A stretch of 64,000 nt of DNA from Chrysogorgia sp. JL179-B06 (taxonomy: Eukaryota > Cnidaria > Anthozoa > Scleralcyonacea > Chrysogorgiidae). A model generated the notes under the pieces. It saw nothing but the letters and a program-made list of their open reading frames with translations, was not told the DNA's origin and made no database searches. The DNA is taken from NCBI GenBank assembly GCA_035772405.1, contig JAYKKM010000079.1, positions 1,069,001 through 1,133,000 on the forward strand, in the 5' to 3' direction. The position numbers were made by a program, and so were the translations under genes. Shown one piece after another: positions 59,053 through 64,000 of the stretch; the first letter of the stretch is position 1, and each line of letters begins with the position of its first letter.

Positions 59053-61679
59053 ATGGCTTTGTCACAGCAATCTGACTTGAGAAACTCAATACCATTTCTT
59101 CTTCAATCAACAGCCAAAGCTTACAGCACTTTGGCTGGTGGAATCCTTGCTCTTGACAAGCTTCAACGAGTTTCAGAATTACTAGATAATGTGATATGCA
59201 GTTTAAAAGAAGAGCATGGAAAGCATGATGACTTGATAAAGGTTGGGCATAATTTTGATTTCTTTAATTCACTTTATAGTTTATAAATGATATATTAAAC
59301 GTTAGAAATAGTTTATGATTGAAGTCTGGTTCACACAATGATGAGCATAAACATAAGCATAAGGACAAAGCAAAAGGCAAAACAAAGGAATAAAGTCAAG
59401 ACTGCGACATAAGGATCGTCATAAGTATAAGACAGAGGCGTATAAACCAGGGTGGGCTGAAGCCGCCCCCCGAAAAATTTTTAAATGGGGGGCACACAAA
59501 TCAGAACAAGCGTTACTAAATTTAATGTTTTTTTCCAATTGTATTAGTACGACTATAGAGGCTAAGACTTCATCTGCGCGAGATTTTACAAACGGGTGTA
59601 GGCAAGCTTGGATTCATCTGAACTTAGCCTGCGTAGCGGCTCTCGAAGGGGGGGGGGGCGGGGGGAAGACCGAAAACGCGCGCGAGCCCCCCCTCCCCTT
59701 CGAGAGCCGCTACGCAGGCTAATTTGAACTATGCTTGCTGTAGAATTGTATCAATGAAAAAGTTTGCTCAAATTGCCGTAAAATTAATGGTCTTTCCGAG
59801 CTTCTAGATTTTGAAATTTTTCTGGGGGATGTACCCACGCACCCACCTAAAAATGTGGTCACTGATTACCTGCTTGTTGACTTTCGCCCCCGAACTTTAA
59901 ATCCGTTCCTATTAATTTTCATATGGAAGCCAAAAAAAAATTGGTCACGTGCCATTGAGAAAATTAGAACATGTAATGTAGTTGTATACCCCCATCTACA
60001 TAGTAAATTGTTTGCTACTCGAGCTTTAACACAAACTCAGAAAAATGTTTTTGTTCCCCATTCAGGAATCGAATCTGCAAACTCTAACCATTGAGCTACT
60101 AAAACTCAGATGGCAGAGCAAAGGCTTTGTTGTGTACTAGTTTGTATGTGCAACATACTTTGTATGTGCAACATACATACTGCTAATTCAGCAGTATTGA
60201 TATGTCTATATTATATCTTTATCAGAACATAAATGTGACTTGCAGCTTGGTTATTTCAATATATTAATTCAATACATTCTGATAAAGATATACAGACATA
60301 TCTTGACTGCTGAATTAGTAGTATGTATGTTGCACATACAAACATTTGTCAATATTACTGTAGGTGTTAACAAGTGTTGCTGTGCAGTATAAAAAACTAG
60401 ACATAGAAACCAAATGCCACATCAGGACAGTAAAAGAACAAGCCAACTTCAATGCTAAAGTCACCGAAGAGGCCAAACAACAGTTGCTGAAGGGCAACGA
60501 GATAGCTAGTTACTTTGTGGAAATTGAGGCAACTGCAAAACATTCTTTTGAGAGTTCAGAAAACCTGCGTGTGAAATACGATCATGTTATTTACAAGGTG
60601 AAAGATTGCTTGGGACAGGCCAAAGCAGGTTATGAAAGAAATGAACACAAAGCTGACGTTGCTGAAAAGGTAAGACGTCATCACAATTACATCACAATTG
60701 TTAATTGTTGACATTATGTCAGCAGTTTACCATTTCAATTTTTGCTTTGTATAGTTATGAGGTTACACGAACATTTTCATGTTACTTTGATGGTCGTTCT
60801 TGGATTGAACCAGTATTGAGTCATCACACTTAATAATATTATTTATATTCAGGATACCCATGTCACCATTGAAGTGTTTTTGAGTGGGGTCCTGTAAATA
60901 CTTCACAAGATTACATTACATTATACATTACATTACATTAAGTCACATAACATTACATTTACATTAGATCACATTACATTAGATTACTGCATTACATTAC
61001 ATTACATTACATCACATCACATCACATCACATCACATTACATTACATTTTCACATCAATTATTGATGTTTATTCACAAATCAAGTTATCACTATTCACAT
61101 TATTAGGGAACCAATGTTGGTATTGTCAGTGGCATTGGGGTTGGTGGTAGTTTCGCTGCATTTCAAGTTGCCACTAAAGCATTGGCCATTTTTGGTGTAC
61201 CTGGAGCAGTTGCTGGTGGTGTCCTTGGGCTTGTTGGTGGCTGCGTCGTTGGTGCGATGGCTGGGGGCCTGCCATTTGCCACTGCAGAAGCATTGTTCCG
61301 TAAATATGCGGAGAAGTTCAAAATCTTGGATGTTACGTTGAGTCAAATCGATGGCATATTGCTGGAGAACTTTGAAGTGTTGACGGAAATCTGTCGTTTA
61401 CTTGGAAAATTGAAAAGAGTATCAAAAAGTCTATCAGACATAGAAGTTTCTTCTTGCAACATATCTGCTGATTGTTCTGATGAACTAAATGAAAGCAACT
61501 TAAACTTTCTGATTCGTTTTCGGTTCGACGAATTCAAGCAAGCCTCACAAGATCTCGAAAAGAATTGTGATTACCTACTAGATGATATCCCTTTGAAATC
61601 TCTGGGTCTGTTATCTATTAATGAGACCTATTCTAAACCCTCTAAAACTGAAAATGTTCCCAAAAATAAATTTAATTAA
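59053..61679 (+). CDS. Unrecognised helical protein with Gly-rich hydrophobic core (three exons)
   Basis: Exons 59053-59241, 60364-60669 and 61107-61679, all phase 0 with GT..AG, encode 355 residues. Residues 1-165 are amphipathic and predicted helical ('LLQSTAKAYSTLAGGILAL', 'IRTVKEQANFNAKVTEE'). Residues about 166-230 form a glycine/alanine-rich hydrophobic stretch with GxxxG-like spacing ('GIVSGIGVGGSFAAF', 'GVPGAVAGGVLGLVGGCVV') long enough for a helical hairpin. The rest is helical and polar. The helical bundle with a glycine-rich hydrophobic hairpin recalls apolipoprotein L-like and similar membrane-inserting helical proteins, but I cannot assign a family. Introns contain a palindrome, a tRNA-like remnant and an ACATT microsatellite. 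Confidence 0.75.
59624..59722. mobile_element. Palindromic hairpin with poly-G centre
   Basis: It begins 'TTAGCCTGCGTAGCGGCTCTC' and ends with its reverse complement. The loop is G- and C-rich (GGGGGGGG...CCCCCCC). MITE-like, in intron 1 of the 59053 gene. Confidence 0.75.
60038..60112 (-). repeat. Degenerate tRNA-derived remnant
   Basis: The minus strand carries an A-box 'TAGTAGCTCAATGGTTAGAG' and a B-box-like 'GATTCGATTCCTG' at the right spacing, without a preserved acceptor stem. Confidence 0.5.
60137..60345. mobile_element. Inverted-repeat element
   Basis: Left 'TTTGTATGTGCAACATACATA' and 'GCTAATTCAGCAGT' are matched in reverse on the right ('CTGCTGAATTAGTAG', 'TATGTATGTTGCACATAC'). It ends about 18 bp before exon 2 of the 59053 gene. 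Confidence 0.75.
60905..61045 (+). repeat. ACATT/CACAT microsatellite
   Basis: Runs of ACATT, CACAT and TTACATT lie in intron 2 of the 59053 gene. Confidence 0.9.
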
Positions 61680-63553
61680 AATTTAATGAAAGATTACGAC
61701 TTACACATTTGATTTGACCAGATGTATATTCATAATAATTAAACAACATGCCCAAGTATTCTATTTCTATGAGCAGGGATTTGTGATAGAGACTTAAGCA
61801 TGCTATCGAGAATTATCTGAAGGCCAAGGTTTGTGTTATCTGCGAAGGCTGAGGTGGATAACACAAACCGGGGCCTTGATGATTCTCGATATCATGTGAA
61901 AACCGAATCCACTAATTGTTTTATTATGTGTATTATGTGTACTTCTAAGTGCTAAAGAAATGTGCTGTTGAAATATATTTAAAATATAAGTTATGTTTTT
62001 CCATTTTCTTTTGCTGTAAACAAGCTGGCAACAGCAAGCTAGCAACAAGATATTGGAATGATGATGTAATAGCTACACTTTTAGAACCATATTGGAACAT
62101 TGACGTCACATGAAGCTGATGTCACCTATTAGCTGTATGCCAACAGCCAATCGAGATAGAGTAGCGAATGCATAATAAATTTACTTACTAGTGGTCTAAT
62201 GCAAATGCTGCAATTTGATTGGCTAGTTTCTACTCGCTATCTAATTGTCCATGGATATTGAGTAGCAATGACAGGTACATCACTCACTCATTTTTTGCAA
62301 AAAATAATTCATTTTCTAATGAGGTGATACAGGTAGTTATAACTAATTAGGATCTTTAATCACCTCATAGAAATTTTGAGATATTAATTTTTTTATTAAT
62401 CATGAGTGCAGGGCGGAGTCGTAGGCATTCGTGCAATTTGATTGGCTGCCTGACCTGGCATTTTTTTATCGTTATTTTGCTTTACATGTATTTTAACTGG
62501 AAAATGGAAAACTAACACATAATTTGATTCAAATAAGATGGAAATAACTTTATTATGTACAAAAACTAAGTATTTAGTTTCCTTTTGGTTTGTTTTCCTT
62601 TCTTTATCCAAAATAATAATGCAGTTTTACTAAATTCAAGTAACTTGAGTTTTTCACCTTGTATAATAATAAAAATAATAATATTATTTACCTGATGGGA
62701 CTGTACAGAAAAATATTTTCTGTACAGAAAAATATTTGCCCTCTGTCTCATAAACGACCTATGGCTTTTGGGCAGTCTCAGAAACCTCGAGCAAATATTT
62801 TTTATACAGACCTACCATCTGGTAAATAACATAACAATTATATTACCCAACTGAGGGATGATATTATTATCATCCGAATGGTAATATTTTGTTGAATTCC
62901 CCACGCAGAGCATCTATATAAATTCCTGAGAATACAGTGTATAAAAAAACGGAACCATTAGAAAAATAATTAGTATTCTTCTAAAACAACTTATTGTGCT
63001 AGTTAGAAAGCCTTAAGCCTGTGAACACACTACTATGAGCTCCGAGACTTGTTTCCGAGACTTTTGTTTCCGAAGTCTCGGACACAAAATCTTTAAGTAC
63101 CAACGGAGATATTGTTTCCGAAATAAAACCGTGTTCTAATCAGAGAGAAGTCTCCGACACAAAAATTTTCAGAGACTTCGATGTCGGAAAAAAAATTCTG
63201 GGAAACAAAATTCTCGGAAACCACGTAGTGTGTCACCGGCTTTAGATACCTATGAGCCATACGAAATTACAAAGAAAAAGCTTTTAAATGCTTTCACCAT
63301 GCATAAATTTCAAGTTATCTATAAAGACCGTGTTTTTTTATGCACCGTGGCTCAGAAGTGTTTGGGGCTTTCAAACCACTACAATAGGTTGTATAAATAT
63401 CAACTGCTCCGCCTCCAGGGGAATTACCCCCTGCCGGTGTTTGGTCTTGCAGCAGTCACGAGCAAGAGAACCTTCGAGTCTTGCAAAACAGGTTAAATAT
63501 TTGAGATCGAAAGTAAGTGCAAACTTTTATGTTCTTCATGCCAGTGCGAAAAT
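61680..63553. other. Intergenic region with several inverted repeats
   Basis: It contains hairpin-forming segments at about 61785-61905 ('GAGAATTATC' / 'GATTCTCGAT' arms), 62695-62830 and 63005-63240 ('AAGCCTGTGAACACACTAC' / 'GTAGTGTGTCACCGGCTT'). Short ORFs near 63230-63578 have no family signature. It includes the 5' UTR of the VPS13-like gene. Confidence 0.5.
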
Positions 63554-63787
63554 ATGGTGTTCGAGTCGTATGTCGTGAGTATTTTGAACAAATTCTTGGG
63601 TCAGTATGTGGAGAACTTGGATCCTTCGCAGTTTCAAATGAGTATCTGGGGAGGTTAGTGACTCTGGCAAAGATATTAATTATAAATGCAATATTTTTAG
63701 TTCTTTGCTTCATAATTGCGGTCTGTTTATTGCTATTCTCTAGGAGATGTCAAACTCGAGAATTTGGTTCTTAAGGAGAATGCATTG
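63554..63787 (+). CDS. VPS13-like protein, first two exons (runs off the window)
   Basis: Exon 1 (63554-63653, phase 1) and exon 2 (63744-63787) encode 'MVFESYVVSILNKFLGQYV', 'ENLDPSQFQMSIWGG' and 'DVKLENLVLKENAL'. This is the highly conserved start of VPS13 bridge-like lipid-transfer proteins (chorein N-terminal region), closest in feel to VPS13A/C rather than VPS13D. The intron is 90 bp. The next exon ('..PFKVK..' in the family) is not found before 64000, so the gene continues beyond the window. These proteins move bulk lipid at membrane contact sites. Confidence 0.9.
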
Positions 63788-64000
63788 GTAAAACTTCGTG
63801 TAACTCTTTAATGTTAAGGAACGTGCAATCAAATATGTGTATCAAATTTAAACCTGTTTATCAATTCAAACCACATGCAAATGACTTGTTTTGAATCAGC
63901 ATCTCTCTGCACTATCAAATAGCAAGTCTTTCCGTTGATTTTTCCACTCTATTGTAGTTATAAATGCGGTGCAGACTATAGTTCACTCAGTAGCTGCTAT

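Noticed and set aside
63230..63578. ORFs of 88 and 96 codons before the VPS13 start
   Set aside because: No family signature; they lie in the probable 5' UTR and inverted-repeat sequence.

Overview
This is a window of animal nuclear DNA. It is AT-rich, its genes carry GT..AG introns, and several are metazoan orthologues: SURF4, NFKBIL1, L3HYPDH, a VPS13 start and the axonemal gene AXDND1. Together with tRNA-derived and 5S-derived repeats, Penelope-like and LINE tails and many foldback elements, this suggests an early-branching marine invertebrate such as a sponge or cnidarian. I cannot decide the phylum from sequence alone.

Layout. (1) 0.6-7.5 kb: an ALDH9A1-like aldehyde dehydrogenase on the minus strand, head-to-head with a small two-exon HAD-family phosphatase on the plus strand. 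(2) 8-33 kb: a minus-strand array of ten RING-finger loci. Four are near-identical membrane/coiled-coil/RING genes in about 3.3-3.6 kb units (9.1-20.4 kb). Five belong to a second subfamily (22.7-30.1 kb), in which two are intact and three are broken or lack the RING. One is a longer RNF26-like gene (31.7-33.2 kb). (3) 34.3-36.8 kb: SURF4, complete in three exons, with a CRE-like site upstream. (4) 39.4-53.8 kb: a 14-exon AXDND1 orthologue whose introns hold foldback elements, a satellite-filled inverted-repeat element, an 87-bp tRNA-like tandem array, LINE and hAT remnants and a Penelope-like fragment with a hammerhead-ribozyme-like core; an RFX-type X-box lies 136 bp upstream of its ATG. (5) 54.7-56.3 kb: L3HYPDH (trans-3-hydroxy-L-proline dehydratase), minus strand. 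(6) 57.6-58.7 kb: NFKBIL1, minus strand, head-to-head with an unrecognised three-exon gene (59.1-61.7 kb) encoding a helical protein with a glycine-rich hydrophobic core. (7) 63.55 kb to the end: the first two short exons of a VPS13 gene that runs off the window.

Most conserved genes here are housekeeping neighbours with no obvious shared pathway. The unusual part is the RING array. All members share an N-terminal membrane region and a C-terminal IAP/RNF26-type RING, and most carry a long coiled coil between. Recent duplication, apparent gene conversion, an inverted segment, in-frame heptad expansion and RING-less truncated copies all point to fast turnover. A role like that of vertebrate RNF26 (an ER-membrane E3 ligase that acts on endosome positioning and STING) is a reasonable inference but is not shown by the sequence.
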